From: Halobaculum litoreum
GTDB taxonomy: Archaea > Halobacteriota > Halobacteria > Halobacteriales > Haloferacaceae
Direction: 5' to 3'
Assembly: GCF_030127125.1 (NCBI RefSeq)
Contig: NZ_CP126156.1
Location: 2,108,001 to 2,172,000, forward strand
Length of the DNA: 64,000 nucleotides
The notes beneath the pieces are model-generated. The model was given only the letters and a program-made list of their open reading frames with translations, ran no database searches and was not told the origin of the DNA. Within the stretch, counting starts at the first letter, position 1; the number at the start of each line of letters is the position of its first letter. Position numbers and translations under genes: made by a program. Positions 1 through 9,151 of the stretch are shown one piece after another.

Positions 1-274
1 CGGCGAGCGACGGCCCCTCCTCGGCCGGCTCCTCCGTCTCGGTCGGCTCCTCCGTCTCCGTCGCCATCGGCTCCTCGGTCGCGGTCCCCGCGGTCGTCCC
101 GGTCTCCGTCCCCGGGGCGCTCCCGCCACAGCCGGCGAGCACGCCCGCGCCCGCCAGCGCCCCCGTCGCCGCGAGGAAGCGCCGCCGCTCGAGGTAGCGA
201 GCCCGCGCGGACGCCGCTGACTCGGTCGGCTCGCCGTCGTCGTGGCCGGTGTCGTGTTCGCTACTCCGTGACAT
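1..274 (-). CDS. Tat-exported lipoprotein, N-terminal part (runs off the left edge)
   Basis: Only the first 91 codons are visible, from the ATG at 272-274. About 28 polar residues precede a twin-arginine stretch (ERRRFLAATG, residues 29-38), a hydrophobic Ala/Gly segment and a lipobox LAGC with the lipidated cysteine at residue 49. A Thr/Glu/Pro-rich spacer follows, typical of haloarchaeal surface lipoproteins exported folded through Tat and anchored outside the membrane. The functional domain lies beyond the window. The downstream neighbour on the same strand is a halocyanin-like copper protein, so a second cupredoxin or a redox or solute-binding lipoprotein is possible, but nothing visible decides this. 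Confidence 0.75.
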   Translation of the reverse strand, partial: MSRSSEHDTGHDDGEPTESAASARARYLERRRFLAATGALAGAGVLAGCGGSAPGTETGTTAGTATEEPMATETEEPTETEEPAEEGPSLA

Positions 275-364
275 GGTTCGGGGTTCGCCGGATCCGGGCA
301 AGAAGTGTCGGTTGGCCCACACCAAGCCGGCGGCGCGGCGTCGCGACGCCGCGGCGACCGACGC

Positions 365-886
365 CTACTCGCTCACGCGGACGGTGCCGATCATCCCCTG
401 CCCCGCGTGGGGTACGCAGACGTACACGTACTCCCCGGGGACGGTGAAGGTGTGTTCGAACGTCGCCCCGGGCGGCAGGATCGCGAAGTGCTGTTCGCCC
501 TCGTAGGAGGCGAACGGCTCGGCCCCCTCCGGGTTCGAACAGCGGGAGTCGGCGCTCGGGAGGCTCGACACGTTGTGGCCGGGGCTCTCGAACGTCCACA
601 CGACGGTGTCGTCGACCCCGATCTCGACGAGGTCGGGGACGAACCGGAGGCGACCCTCCGGGCCGACCGCGACCTCCGTGGCCCCCGCGGTCGGCGTCGA
701 CTCGGCCGTGGGGGACGGGGTCGGCGTCGGCTCGGGGGTGGCCGTCGCCGTCGGCGTGGCCGCCGTCGTCGACGCGGCGTCGTCGCCCGCGTCCGCCCCG
801 CCGCCCGTACACCCCGCGAACGCCGTCGCGGTCGCGGCGCTCGCGGCGGCGGCCAGTCGGAGGAGTTCGCGTCTGTGGATCCTCAT
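365..886 (-). CDS. halocyanin-like blue copper lipoprotein
   Basis: This 173-residue protein is a membrane-anchored type 1 copper electron carrier. A Tat-like start (HRRELLR, residues 4-10) leads to a lipobox ending in Cys26, then a Thr/Pro/Ala spacer to about residue 70, then a cupredoxin fold. The copper ligands of the plastocyanin pattern are visible: His104 in PGHN, then Cys157-x2-His160-x4-Met165 in CVPHAGQGM. The start at 884-886 puts the signal peptide at the N-terminus; a longer upstream reading lacks a signal. It probably shuttles electrons outside the membrane. It could belong to a larger respiratory chain, but no oxidase genes are near. Confidence 0.9.
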   Translation of the reverse strand: MRIHRRELLRLAAAASAATATAFAGCTGGGADAGDDAASTTAATPTATATPEPTPTPSPTAESTPTAGATEVAVGPEGRLRFVPDLVEIGVDDTVVWTFESPGHNVSSLPSADSRCSNPEGAEPFASYEGEQHFAILPPGATFEHTFTVPGEYVYVCVPHAGQGMIGTVRVSE

Positions 887-1080
887 GGGCCGGATCGAAG
901 GTGTCAGCCGCCATATATCCTGAATTGGTGCACGCCAACCGCCGTCGCCACGTCGCGGGGATCGTCGGGGGGCGCTAATACCGTCGCCCGCCCAACTGCC
1001 GAAAGCATGACACAGCCGGGACGCCTCGGGAGCGACCGCGGCGACGCCGGGCCGACCGCGGCGCCACAGCGAGGTGGCGG

Positions 1081-1830
1081 GTGCGCGAACTGACGTTCGA
1101 CCTCGTGTACGAGCCGGGCGCCGACCCGGTCGCCGACGTGTTCGTCGACCACCCGTCGCTGTCGGCGGACGCGATCGCGGCTGCGTCCGCCGCGACCGAC
1201 TGTGGCGCGTGGAGCGGTTCGCGGGGCCGGGGGAGGCGCTCGACCGGATCGAGCGACACCGCCTCGACCCGGACGCGCCCCACGAGGAGATGACCGACAC
1301 GGAGTGTCGGGCCGTCCGCGAACACGAGGTGCTCGAGCGCACCCCGTCGACGCTCGTCCTCTACACGTTCGTGACGCGGCTCCACCGCTGCGACTCGGTG
1401 CTCGCACAGGCGGCCCGCCGGCTCGATCTGGGGTTCGTCCTCCGGTCGCGGCGGCGCGAGCACCGCCACCAGTGGCGGGTGTTGTTGCGCTCCGCGACGA
1501 ACGTCGGGGTGTTCCGCCGCGAGGCGGCCGCCCACCTCGGGGAGGGGATCCGGCTGGAAATCGGCCGCCTCGGTCCGGTCGACCGCTGGAACGACGACTC
1601 GCTGGCGACGGTGTCGCTGCCGCCCGAACAGCGGGAGACGCTCCTCGCGGCCGTCGAGCGCGGCTACTACGAGACCCCCCCGCGAGATAACCGTGCGCGA
1701 CCTCGCGGCGGCGCTCGACCGCCCGGCCTCGACCGTCTCCTACCGCCTCCGACAGGCGGAGTCGCGGCTCGCGAAGGGGTACCTCGGCCGCTTCGGCAGC
1801 GAGCGGGCGGTCGGCGGACCCGCCGACTGA
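1081..1830 (+). pseudogene. bacterio-opsin-activator-like HTH regulator (two frameshifts)
   Basis: Joining three frames gives a roughly 249-residue regulator of the haloarchaeal HTH_10 (Bat-like) family. It starts at GTG 1081 with MRELTFDLVYEPG, continues as LWRVERFAG after a one-base loss near 1200, and ends with the DNA-binding part REITVRDLAAALDRPASTVS after one extra C in a seven-C run near 1680. The C-terminal helix-turn-helix is the family hallmark. The two shifts cancel, so the total length is a multiple of three and codon quality is kept, which suggests sequence errors rather than decay. The target genes are unknown; bacteriorhodopsin lies 14 kb away. Confidence 0.75.
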
Positions 1831-1891
1831 GCTGCCCCGTCGGCGGGCTCGCCCCCGAAGCCACATATCCGTCGCGCCCGTACTCGGAGGT

Positions 1892-2255
1892 ATGTCCGTC
1901 CCCCGCCTCGTGTACGACGACGACTGCGGGTTCTGTACGTTCTGCGTGTCGCACGCGCTGGAAGCTCGGCGAGTTCGAGGCCGTCGGCTTCTCGGCGTTG
2001 GACGACGACCTGCGCGCGCGCCTCCCCGACGACTACGAGGACTGCATGCACCTCGTCACCGACACGCGGGTGTACTCCTGCGGGGAAGCCGTCGAACAGG
2101 TGGCGAAGCGAACCGGCGCGGCCGGCTGGTGGCTCACCGCCGCCGCCCGCGGGCTCCCGAAGTACCCGGACGCGCGGGAGACGCTGTACCGCTGGGCGGC
2201 CGACCGGCGGTCGGTGTGGGGGAAGCTCGCACGGGAGGAGTCGCTGCCGGAGTGA
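1892..2255 (+). pseudogene. DCC-family thiol-disulfide oxidoreductase (frameshifted)
   Basis: The protein opens with MSVPRLVYDDDCGFCTFC, the DxxCxxC signature of the DUF393/DCC family of small thioredoxin-like oxidoreductases. An extra G at about 1961 breaks the frame. The rest continues in the next frame as KLGEFEAVGFSALDDDLR through YSCGEAVEQVAKRTG to AREESLPE, stopping at 2255. Without the extra base it is about 120 residues, the family norm. A TATA-like ACATATCC lies about 27 nt before the ATG, so the transcript is probably leaderless. Substrate unknown. Confidence 0.75.
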
Positions 2256-2262
2256 GGGGCGG

Positions 2263-2553
2263 CTACGCGTTCGCGGTGCGACGGAGGGCGGCGCGACCGG
2301 GCGCCAGGTCCCGCGGCGGCGCCCCGGCGAGGTACCGCTCCAGCGCCTCGCGGATCACCTCGACCTCGAACGGGTCGAACCGCTCGCGACCCGCCTCGAG
2401 CGCGGTCATCGCGTCGAGTTCCGGGAACCCCTCCGAGTCCTCCTTCGCCTCGACGGCCGCCCTGACCCGGTCGAGGAGCGCGGCGTGGACGACCCACGCC
2501 TCCTCACGGGAGAACGCGAGCGTCCGCCATCCGCCCTCGACTGGTTCGGCCAT
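2263..2553 (-). CDS. small haloarchaeal protein of unknown function
   Basis: This gene encodes 96 residues from the ATG at 2551-2553. I chose it over a GTG 21 bases upstream because a TATA-like TTAGCTA sits about 27 nt before it, as for leaderless transcripts. The sequence is acidic and mostly helical, with no cysteine, signal or membrane segment. Motifs such as SREEAWVVHAALLDRV and FDPFEVEVIREALERYL suggest two helical pairs. It converges with the DCC gene. I do not recognise a function. Confidence 0.65.
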   Translation of the reverse strand: MAEPVEGGWRTLAFSREEAWVVHAALLDRVRAAVEAKEDSEGFPELDAMTALEAGRERFDPFEVEVIREALERYLAGAPPRDLAPGRAALRRTANA

Positions 2554-2766
2554 GGTCGGCGCCTCAGACCCCACCTACTTAGCTATGGCCCCGATGACCG
2601 CGGTAGCCGCCGGCCAACGCGCGGCCGGCGAGTCCGGTCGGCGGTGACTAACGGCCCGACCACGGGCGCCAGCGGGCGCGTTCCGTCCCCACGGCGGACC
2701 GAAGGGGGCGGCCGTCGAACACGGCTCCGGGGAGCCGCCGGTCCTCGCGCGCCCCCGCCGTCGGCG

Positions 2767-3930
2767 TTACTCGAACGCCGCGATGCCGGTCAGGTCCTCG
2801 CCGAGGATCAGCGAGTGGATGTCGTGGGTGCCCTCGTACGTGTAGACGGTCTCGAGGTTGCTCATGTGGCGCATCGGCGAGTAGTCCGTCGTGATGCCGT
2901 TGCCGCCGAGCATCTCGCGGGCGACGCGCGCCTGGTCGCGGGCCATCCGGACGTTGTTGCGCTTGGCCATCGACACCTGCTGTGGGCGGAGGTCGCCGCG
3001 CTCCTTCAGGTCCGCGAGGCGGTACGCGAGCAGCTGCGCGAGCGTGATCTGCGTCGCCATCTCCGCGAGCTTCTCCTGTTGGATCTGGAAGCGGGCGATG
3101 GGGCCGCCGAACTGGTCGCGCTCGGTCTGGTACTCGCGGGCCGTCTCGAAGCAGTCGCGGGCGGCGCCGACCGCCCCCCACGCGATGCCGTAGCGCGCCT
3201 GCGTGAGACACGACAGCGGGCCCTTCATCCCCGACACCTCGGGGAGGACGTTCTCCTCGGGGATCCGGGCGTCGTCGAGGACGATGCCGCCCGTGACGGA
3301 CGCGCGCATCGACAGTTTGTCGTCGATCTTCGGCGTCTCGACGCCGTCGCGGTCCGTCTCGACGAGGAAGCCCCGCACGGGCGAGCCCTCCTCGCTCGTC
3401 AGCTTCGCCCACACGACGGCTACATCGGCGATGGGCGCGTTCGTGATCCACGTCTTCTCGCCGTTCAGGACGAAGCCGTCGGCGTCGCGCTCCGCCCGGG
3501 TCTCCATCCCGGAGGGGTTCGAGCCGTGGGCGGGCTCGGTGAGGCCGAAGCAGCCGACCGCCTCCCCCTGCCCGAGGGCGGGGAGCCACGCCTCCTTCTG
3601 AGCCTCGCTGCCGAACGCGTGGATCGGGTACATCACGAGCGCGCCCTGCACGCTCGCCATCGAGCGCAGGCCGGAGTCGCACGCCTCCAACTCCTGCATC
3701 AGCAGGCCGTACGCGCGTTCGGAGACGTTGGGAGAGCCGTAGCCCTCCAGATTGGGGGCGTAGAAGCCGAGGTCGCCCATCTCGGGGACGAGCTCGGTGG
3801 GGAACGTGCCGGCCTCGTAGTGGTCGGCGATGTCCGGGGCGACCTCCTCGGCGACGAACTCCCGGGCGGTGTCCCGGATCAGCTTCTCCTCCGCGGAGAG
3901 GTCCGCCTCCAGACCGACGTAGTCGAGCAT
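2767..3930 (-). CDS. gcdH: acyl-CoA dehydrogenase, glutaryl-CoA dehydrogenase type
   Basis: This 387-residue flavoprotein has the full acyl-CoA dehydrogenase fold. It matches glutaryl-CoA dehydrogenase more closely than other family members. The SGLRSMASVQGALVMYPI segment carries the substrate-binding arginine, GCFGLTEP and KTWITNAP contact FAD, and YEGTHDIHSLILGE contains the likely catalytic Glu366. This enzyme family oxidises and decarboxylates glutaryl-CoA to crotonyl-CoA in lysine and tryptophan breakdown. No partner gene of that pathway is adjacent, so a related acyl-CoA substrate cannot be excluded. A TATA-like ATTAGT lies about 27 nt upstream. Confidence 0.88.
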   Translation of the reverse strand: MLDYVGLEADLSAEEKLIRDTAREFVAEEVAPDIADHYEAGTFPTELVPEMGDLGFYAPNLEGYGSPNVSERAYGLLMQELEACDSGLRSMASVQGALVMYPIHAFGSEAQKEAWLPALGQGEAVGCFGLTEPAHGSNPSGMETRAERDADGFVLNGEKTWITNAPIADVAVVWAKLTSEEGSPVRGFLVETDRDGVETPKIDDKLSMRASVTGGIVLDDARIPEENVLPEVSGMKGPLSCLTQARYGIAWGAVGAARDCFETAREYQTERDQFGGPIARFQIQQEKLAEMATQITLAQLLAYRLADLKERGDLRPQQVSMAKRNNVRMARDQARVAREMLGGNGITTDYSPMRHMSNLETVYTYEGTHDIHSLILGEDLTGIAAFE

Positions 3931-4073
3931 ACGTCGAACACAGTGACACGCCGACTAATGGGTATCGGGATCCTACCGGGTCGTTCGTGAAGGGTCGGTC
4001 GGCGGCCGCGGCGGGTGCGCGGCCCCGTTCGCACGGAAGGCTTACACGCCCTACCGCGAAACCCCCACGACGA

Positions 4074-4922
4074 ATGGCCGACATCCCCTCCTCCATCCCG
4101 GGGATCGGCGGACCGTGGTCCCGCGGGGACGACGACGCCGACGACCGCGACCCCCGCGTCATCGGCGTCGACGGCGACGACGCCGACGCGGTGCTGGCCG
4201 CCCTCTCCTCGGAGACCGCCCGCGCGATCCTCTCGACCCTCCACGACTCGCCCGGCCCCGCCAGCGACGTCGCCGACCGCGTCGACACCTCCCTCCAGAA
4301 CGCCCAGTACCACCTCAAGCGCCTGCGCGAGGCGGGCGTCGTCGAGGTGACCGACACCGTCTACTCCCAGAAGGGCCGGGAGATGGACGTGTACGCCCCC
4401 GCCGACGGGCCGCTCGTGCTCGTCGCCGGCACCGAGTCGCAGGCGTCCGGGATCCGCGCGACGCTCAGCCGGCTCCTCGGCGGCGTCGGCGCGGTCGCCC
4501 TCGGCGCGGTGCTCGTCGAGACGGCGCTCGGCGGCCCGTTCTCGCCCGCCGGCGTGTTCGCGACCGGGTCGGCCGGCGGCCCGCAGCGCGTCGACGACGG
4601 GGGCGGGGACGCCGGCGGCGCGGACGTGAGCGCCGAGGCCGCCGACGCGACGGCGACGGAGGCGGCGGCCGACACCGCCACCGCGACGGCGACCGACTCG
4701 GGGATGGGGATCGCCGAGGCGACCGAGACCCCGGCGGCGACGGCGACGCCGGAGCCGGCCGCGACGGAGGCGGCCGCCGAGACCGTCTACACCGTCGCGA
4801 CGTCCGCCGAGCCGACGGTCGTCGACCAACTGGCCGCCTCGCCGGGGTTCCTGTTCCTCTGTGGCGGCCTGCTGGCGCTGGCGGTCGTCGCGCTGTACGC
4901 CCGGCGCCGCGGCGCGCGCTGA
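4074..4922 (+). CDS. membrane-anchored ArsR-like winged-helix regulator
   Basis: This 282-residue protein begins with a winged-helix DNA-binding domain at about residues 30-115 (LSSETARAILSTLHDSPG, then NAQYHLKRLREAGVV as recognition helix). Two hydrophobic segments follow, at about 133-153 (LLGGVGAVALGAVLVE) and in the last 30 residues (FLFLCGGLLALAVVALYA). A Thr/Ala/Glu-rich loop of about 100 residues lies between them and would be outside the cell. A positively charged tail ends the protein. The layout implies DNA binding at the inner membrane face, perhaps gated by an external signal. TTACAC about 30 nt before the ATG is the probable TATA element. Confidence 0.8.
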   Translation: MADIPSSIPGIGGPWSRGDDDADDRDPRVIGVDGDDADAVLAALSSETARAILSTLHDSPGPASDVADRVDTSLQNAQYHLKRLREAGVVEVTDTVYSQKGREMDVYAPADGPLVLVAGTESQASGIRATLSRLLGGVGAVALGAVLVETALGGPFSPAGVFATGSAGGPQRVDDGGGDAGGADVSAEAADATATEAAADTATATATDSGMGIAEATETPAATATPEPAATEAAAETVYTVATSAEPTVVDQLAASPGFLFLCGGLLALAVVALYARRRGAR

Positions 4923-5126
4923 TCGGGCGACGGCGCGGGGATCGGCTCGCCGAGGCGGATAGCTAAAAGCGGTCTTTGAGTGTAGGGAAAGTACTTGACA
5001 CGAGCGGCGCAAGCGGTGGGTACCGGTCCCCGGTGACGCGACGGCCCTCCCGACCGGTCCCCTCCGAACGGTCCCCGCGGCCCTCCACGACGCCGCCCCT
5101 CCTCCGACGCCCCGACCAGCGACAGT

Positions 5127-5642
5127 TTACTCCGTCACGGGGACGGCGAACTCCCCGAACACCTCGCCGTCCGGGGTGACCAGTCGCCCCGCGAGCCCGG
5201 CGTCCGTCCGCTCCACCTCGGCGTGTGCGGGACGGTTGCCCCGGGGCTGGGCGTAGCTCCCGGGGTTGACGAGCGGGACGGCGCCCGAGTCGTCGAACTC
5301 CGGGCGGTGGCTGTGGCCGAACACGACGAGGTCGGCGTCCCGCTCGCGCCCGAACATGACGAGCCCCGTCGCGCCGCTGCGGCTCCGGTGGCGGACCGCC
5401 AGCGTCGCCCCCTCGTAGCCGACGACCCGCTCGGCGGGGAGCCGTTCGCGCAGGGCGGCGTCGTCGTTGTTGCCGGTGACGCCGTACAGCGTGTCGGTCA
5501 CCCGCAGGAGGTCGTCGAGCACCGGCTCCCGGTAGAAGTCGCCCGCGTGCACGACGGCGTCGGCCTCGCGGACGGCCGCGAGGGTGCGGCCGCGGAGTCG
5601 GTGGCCGTCGGTGCCGTGCGTGTCGGAGATGAGGACCAGCAC
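5127..5642 (-). CDS. YfcE/MJ0936-type metallophosphoesterase
   Basis: The 171-residue product shows all calcineurin-like phosphoesterase motifs in order: SDTHG at the N-terminus, HAGDFYR, GNNDD and GHSHRPE, which together bind two metal ions. Family members hydrolyse phosphodiesters; the natural substrate here is unknown. The GTG start at 5640-5642 places SDTHG at residue 6, as in relatives, and a TATA-like CCGTTAGTAG lies about 27 nt upstream. It diverges from the CDF transporter gene. About 200 bases between it and the previous gene hold nothing I can identify. Confidence 0.85.
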   Translation of the reverse strand: MLVLISDTHGTDGHRLRGRTLAAVREADAVVHAGDFYREPVLDDLLRVTDTLYGVTGNNDDAALRERLPAERVVGYEGATLAVRHRSRSGATGLVMFGRERDADLVVFGHSHRPEFDDSGAVPLVNPGSYAQPRGNRPAHAEVERTDAGLAGRLVTPDGEVFGEFAVPVTE

Positions 5643-5781
5643 ACCCGTGCGGAGGCGCGGACGGCTACTAACGGTTCGGGACCGCGGCCACCCGGTCGAG
5701 CGTCGGCGTCGGCCGGACGGCGCGTCGCCGGGGCGGTCGGATGCCGCCGGCTTGATAACCGTCGACCGAGCACACGTGCCA

Positions 5782-6747
5782 ATGGCTGGAGGAAGCAGGT
5801 CGGTCGTCATCGCCGCGCTCATCGCCAACGGCTCCATCGCGGTGCTGAAGTTCTTCGGCTTCCTGCTCACCGGGTCGCCGTCGATGCTGTCGGAGACGTA
5901 CCACTCCATCTCCGACACGGGGAACCAGGTGTTCCTGCTGATCGGGATCCGGTACTCGGAGAGGACCGCCAACCGCGCGCACCCGTTCGGCTACGGGAAG
6001 GCGCAGTTCTTCTACGCGTTCCTCGTCTCCGTCCTGCTGTTCGGCATCGCCGGGTGGGAGTCGCTGAAACACGGGTACGAGGCGATCGTGCACCCCGCCC
6101 ACGGCGGCGAGCGCGCCGACGTGATCCTCGCGGGGATCAACTTCACCGAACTCGTCCCCGTCGACCCGTTCTGGATCAACGTCGTCGTCCTGCTGGGGGC
6201 GATCCTGTTCGAGATCTACGCGTTCGCGAAGGCGCGCGCGGAGCTGAACCGTCAGATCGCCAACTACGGCTGGTCCGGCCTGCGCGAGGCGTTCTCGAAG
6301 ACCAGCGACGTGACCACGCTCACCGCCTTCACCGAGGACGCCATCGCGCTGGGCGGGGCCGTCATCGCGCTCGTCGGCATCTCGCTGGCGCGGTTCCTCG
6401 ACGCGCCGATCTTCGACGCCGTCGCGTCGGTGCTCATCGGCGCGCTGCTGATGTTCTTCGCGGTCGCGCTCGCGTGGGAGAACAAGCGCCTCATCCTCGG
6501 GGAGTCGCTGCCGGCGGACGTCGAGACCGAACTCCGGAAGGCGATCAGCGAGCACGACGGCGTCGTCCACATCGACGGCTTCCGCACCGTCTTCGTCGGT
6601 CCCGGCGAGGTGCTCGTCACCGCCGACGTGAGCTTCGACGGCGAGCTCGAGACCGGCGACATCGACGCCGACATCGACCGGATCGAAGACCGGCTGCGCG
6701 GACTGGACGACCGCGTCCGGATCGTGTACATCGAGCCGGAGGTGTGA
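5782..6747 (+). CDS. cation diffusion facilitator transporter
   Basis: This 321-residue membrane protein belongs to the CDF family that exports divalent metals such as Zn2+ in exchange for protons. Six membrane helices are apparent. Helix 2 has the metal-site pattern YHSISDTGNQ with the His and Asp four apart, and a second pair (TEDAIALGG) lies in helix 5. The cytoplasmic C-terminal domain, from about residue 240, has the ferredoxin-like regulatory fold seen in the family. ATG 5782 was preferred over upstream starts because TTGATAACC lies about 27 nt before it. The metal is not deducible. Confidence 0.87.
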   Translation: MAGGSRSVVIAALIANGSIAVLKFFGFLLTGSPSMLSETYHSISDTGNQVFLLIGIRYSERTANRAHPFGYGKAQFFYAFLVSVLLFGIAGWESLKHGYEAIVHPAHGGERADVILAGINFTELVPVDPFWINVVVLLGAILFEIYAFAKARAELNRQIANYGWSGLREAFSKTSDVTTLTAFTEDAIALGGAVIALVGISLARFLDAPIFDAVASVLIGALLMFFAVALAWENKRLILGESLPADVETELRKAISEHDGVVHIDGFRTVFVGPGEVLVTADVSFDGELETGDIDADIDRIEDRLRGLDDRVRIVYIEPEV

Positions 6748-6801
6748 GCGACGGATCGCGATCGGGGCGGGGGAACGCCCGTGGGAAGCTACCGAAGTAG
6801 C

Positions 6802-7317
6802 CTACGCCGAGACGCGATACGTCTCGTGGCCGCAACCGGTACACTCGTATCGGTACTCCCCCTCCGTCGCCGCTTCACCGAAGGTGTGGACAGTCCGTTC
6901 GTCGCAGTCGGGACACTCGACCAGCCACTCGGTTTCCTCTTCGTACTCGCGTGGGGCACCGATAGCGAGCCCCGTCGCCGGAGTGTCGCCGTCGTTCGTC
7001 CCCAGCTGGGACGTTCCGGGCGGGATGCGGACGAGTTCGCCCGCTTCGACGGTCGTCTCCGCGGCGTCCGATCCGAACGTGACCGCGCCGGAGACGATGT
7101 AGAATATCTCCTCTTGGACGCCGTGTCTGTGGGTCGAGACCCTGAAACTCTCACCCGGATCGAGTGTGTAGTGGTTGACGGAGACGCCGTCCGTGTCGAG
7201 CTCGTCGGAGAGCACCCGGATCCCGCCGACGGAGTCGGCGTCCGCACCGGGCGGAACGTCCTCGTCGCTCGGGCCGACCGGTTCAACCGCCTCGATCGTG
7301 ACTGTCTCGAACGGCAC
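6802..7317 (-). CDS. cupin protein with C-terminal zinc ribbon
   Basis: The 171-residue product has a single cupin barrel at about residues 40-125 (STHRHGVQEEIFYIVSGAV and IPPGTSQLGTN), followed by a two-CxxC zinc ribbon: CPDCDERTVHTFGE, then CTGCGHETYR. Cupins of this size bind a metal and serve as isomerases, dioxygenases or sensors, so the reaction is undetermined. The zinc ribbon is an unusual addition and could bind nucleic acid or a partner protein. The GTG start at 7315-7317 has a TATA-like CTTACCC about 27 nt upstream. A second, ribbonless cupin lies at 44920-45297. Confidence 0.8.
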   Translation of the reverse strand: MPFETVTIEAVEPVGPSDEDVPPGADADSVGGIRVLSDELDTDGVSVNHYTLDPGESFRVSTHRHGVQEEIFYIVSGAVTFGSDAAETTVEAGELVRIPPGTSQLGTNDGDTPATGLAIGAPREYEEETEWLVECPDCDERTVHTFGEAATEGEYRYECTGCGHETYRVSA

Positions 7318-7425
7318 GTGCGGAAGTCCCCGATCGGGTGGGTAAGTGCTTCGTCCGTGTGGGAGCCGATAGCGGGGGCGTCGGCACCGAGGGAGTCCAG
7401 CGCCACTCCCGCGGGTACCTGTCGC

Positions 7426-8412
7426 CTACTCCTCTGCCAGCGCCAGCGACGCCAACAGCGCCTCCAACTGCACCTGCTCGTTGGCGCCCTCGGTGATCCG
7501 GAAGTCGGCCTCGCCGATACGCTCCATCAGCCGCACCGCCTCCCGATCCGACAGGCCGAACTCCCAGACGGAGCGGTGGAGTTGGTCGATGATGTCGCCG
7601 CCGGCCATCCCCGTCTCGGTGAGGAGCCTGTCGAGCGTCGCGCGCGACTTCGAGAAGTCGCCCGCGAGCGCGTCCTCGACCATCGCCTCGATCTCCTCGG
7701 GCCGGGCGGTCGCGGTGATCTCGTAGACGGCCTGCTCGTCGACGACCTCGCCGGTCGTCGCGGCCGCCTGCAGGGAGTTGATCGCGCGGCGCATGTCGCC
7801 GTTGGCGGCGTACACCAGCGCGTCGAGGCCCTCGTCGGTGATCTCGATGTCCTGGTCGGCCGCGATGTCGCGCACCTGCGACTCGACGGCGGCGTCCGAG
7901 AGGGGGGAGAACCGGAAGACGGCACACCGCGACTGGATGGGGTCGATGATCTTCGAGGAGTAGTTGCACGAGAGGATGAAGCGCGTGTTGTCGGAGAACT
8001 GCTCCATCGTGCGCCGGAGGGCGGACTGGGCGTCGTCGGTGAGGGAGTCGGCCTCGTCGAGGAAGATGACGCGGTAGTCGTGGCCGCCGAACGACGAGCG
8101 CGCGAAGTTCTTGATCCGGTCGCGCACCACGTCGATGCCGCGCTGGTCGGAGGCGTTCAACTCGAGGAAGTTCGTCCGCCAGTCGTCGCCGTAGATGGTC
8201 TTGGCGATGGCGACCGCGCAGGTGGTCTTCCCGACGCCCGCCGGCCCCGCGAACAGGAGGTGCGGGAGGTCGTCCCGCTCGATGTAGCTCTCCAGCCGGG
8301 AGACGATCTGCTCGTGCCCGTACACGCCGTCCAGCGTCTGCGGGCGGTACTTCTCGATCCAGACCTCCCGCCCGGGGGAGGAGTCGGCCCCGGCGTCGTC
8401 GGCCTCGCTCAT
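7426..8412 (-). CDS. rfcS: replication factor C small subunit
   Basis: This 328-residue AAA+ ATPase is the small subunit of the clamp loader that opens PCNA and places it on primed DNA. Visible motifs are Walker [10 protein letters not shown] (56-64), Walker B FLDEAD (117-122), the SRC sensor motif (161-163) and the C-terminal collar region. Length and motif order match archaeal RfcS. The ATG at 8410-8412 has a TATA-like TTTATCC about 27 nt upstream. The large subunit is not in the window. Confidence 0.97.
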   Translation of the reverse strand: MSEADDAGADSSPGREVWIEKYRPQTLDGVYGHEQIVSRLESYIERDDLPHLLFAGPAGVGKTTCAVAIAKTIYGDDWRTNFLELNASDQRGIDVVRDRIKNFARSSFGGHDYRVIFLDEADSLTDDAQSALRRTMEQFSDNTRFILSCNYSSKIIDPIQSRCAVFRFSPLSDAAVESQVRDIAADQDIEITDEGLDALVYAANGDMRRAINSLQAAATTGEVVDEQAVYEITATARPEEIEAMVEDALAGDFSKSRATLDRLLTETGMAGGDIIDQLHRSVWEFGLSDREAVRLMERIGEADFRITEGANEQVQLEALLASLALAEE

Positions 8413-8504
8413 GGACGGTGGTCGGCGGGCCGGGGGGATAAACGCCCCGAGATGCCGACCCCGCGGTGGAAAGCGGGAAGTCGCCGCGCACTCCACGAAC
8501 CCCC

Positions 8505-8704
8505 ATGGACGTGACCGCGGAGGTCGTCGGCGAGGGCACCGAGACGCTGGCGCTCGCCGACGACGCGGCGTACGCCGACGTGTGCCGCGCCGTCGGCTAC
8601 TCCCCCACGAGGTGACGGTGCTCGTCGACGGCACGCCCGTCCCCGAGGACGCGCCCTGCGAGGCGTCCGAGGTGCAGGTGCTCAGGCTCATCAAGGGCGG
8701 ATGA
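8505..8704 (+). pseudogene. samp2: SAMP2-type ubiquitin-like modifier (one-base frameshift)
   Basis: The N-terminal frame reads [17 protein letters not shown] to VCRAVGYSP. It then fails in a five-C run near 8606. One more C restores [17 protein letters not shown] and the C-terminal tail VLRLIKGG, giving about 66 residues. This is a beta-grasp MoaD/ThiS-type protein with the terminal Gly-Gly that E1-like UbaA activates for protein conjugation and tRNA thiolation. The sequence closely resembles SAMP2 of Haloferax. The stop overlaps the ATG of the acetyltransferase gene (ATGA). A true null is unlikely; a missing base in the consensus is the simpler explanation. Confidence 0.85.
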
Positions 8705-9144
8705 GCGACGGGCGCGACGACGACGGCGACGACGGGCCGCGGATCCGCGTCGCCCGCGACGCGGAGGTCGACGCGGTGAGACGCCTCCTCGACGCCGCGA
8801 TGTTGACCGTGCCCGACGGCCTCGCCGACCGCGTCGCCGGCGGCGACGTGCTCGTGGCGGCCGCAGACGCCGGCGTGGGAGGGACCGACGCCGACGTTGT
8901 CGGGGCGCTCGTCCTCGACGGGAGCCACGTCGACGCGGTAGCGGTCCGCAAGTCGCGCCGTGCGGCGGGCGTCGGGCGCGCGCTCGTCGCGGCGGCGGCC
9001 GACCGCACGGACGCGCCGCTGACGGCGACGTTTCGACGACAGGTGCGGCCGTTCTACGGGGCGCTCGGGTTCGTGATCGAGGACCGCGGCGACGGCACCG
9101 GCCGGTTCGACGGCCGCCTCGACGGGGCGCCGGAGCGGGGCTGA
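8701..9144 (+). CDS. GNAT-family N-acetyltransferase
   Basis: This 147-residue protein has the GNAT acetyl-CoA-binding signature [17 protein letters not shown] at about residues 84-100 and a terminal strand typical of the fold ([13 protein letters not shown]). It starts at the ATG overlapping the stop of the SAMP2 gene, so the two are probably translationally coupled. The acceptor is unknown. The coupling suggests it acts on the modifier system or its targets, which is inference only. Confidence 0.85.
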   Translation: MSDGRDDDGDDGPRIRVARDAEVDAVRRLLDAAMLTVPDGLADRVAGGDVLVAAADAGVGGTDADVVGALVLDGSHVDAVAVRKSRRAAGVGRALVAAAADRTDAPLTATFRRQVRPFYGALGFVIEDRGDGTGRFDGRLDGAPERG

Positions 9145-9151
9145 CCGCGGT

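Noticed and set aside
1081-2255. True pseudogenes indicating a decaying locus
   Set aside because: The shifts are single bases with perfect resumption of coding sense and no stops or deletions beyond them, as for intact genes with consensus errors; I kept the pseudogene label only because the given sequence is broken.
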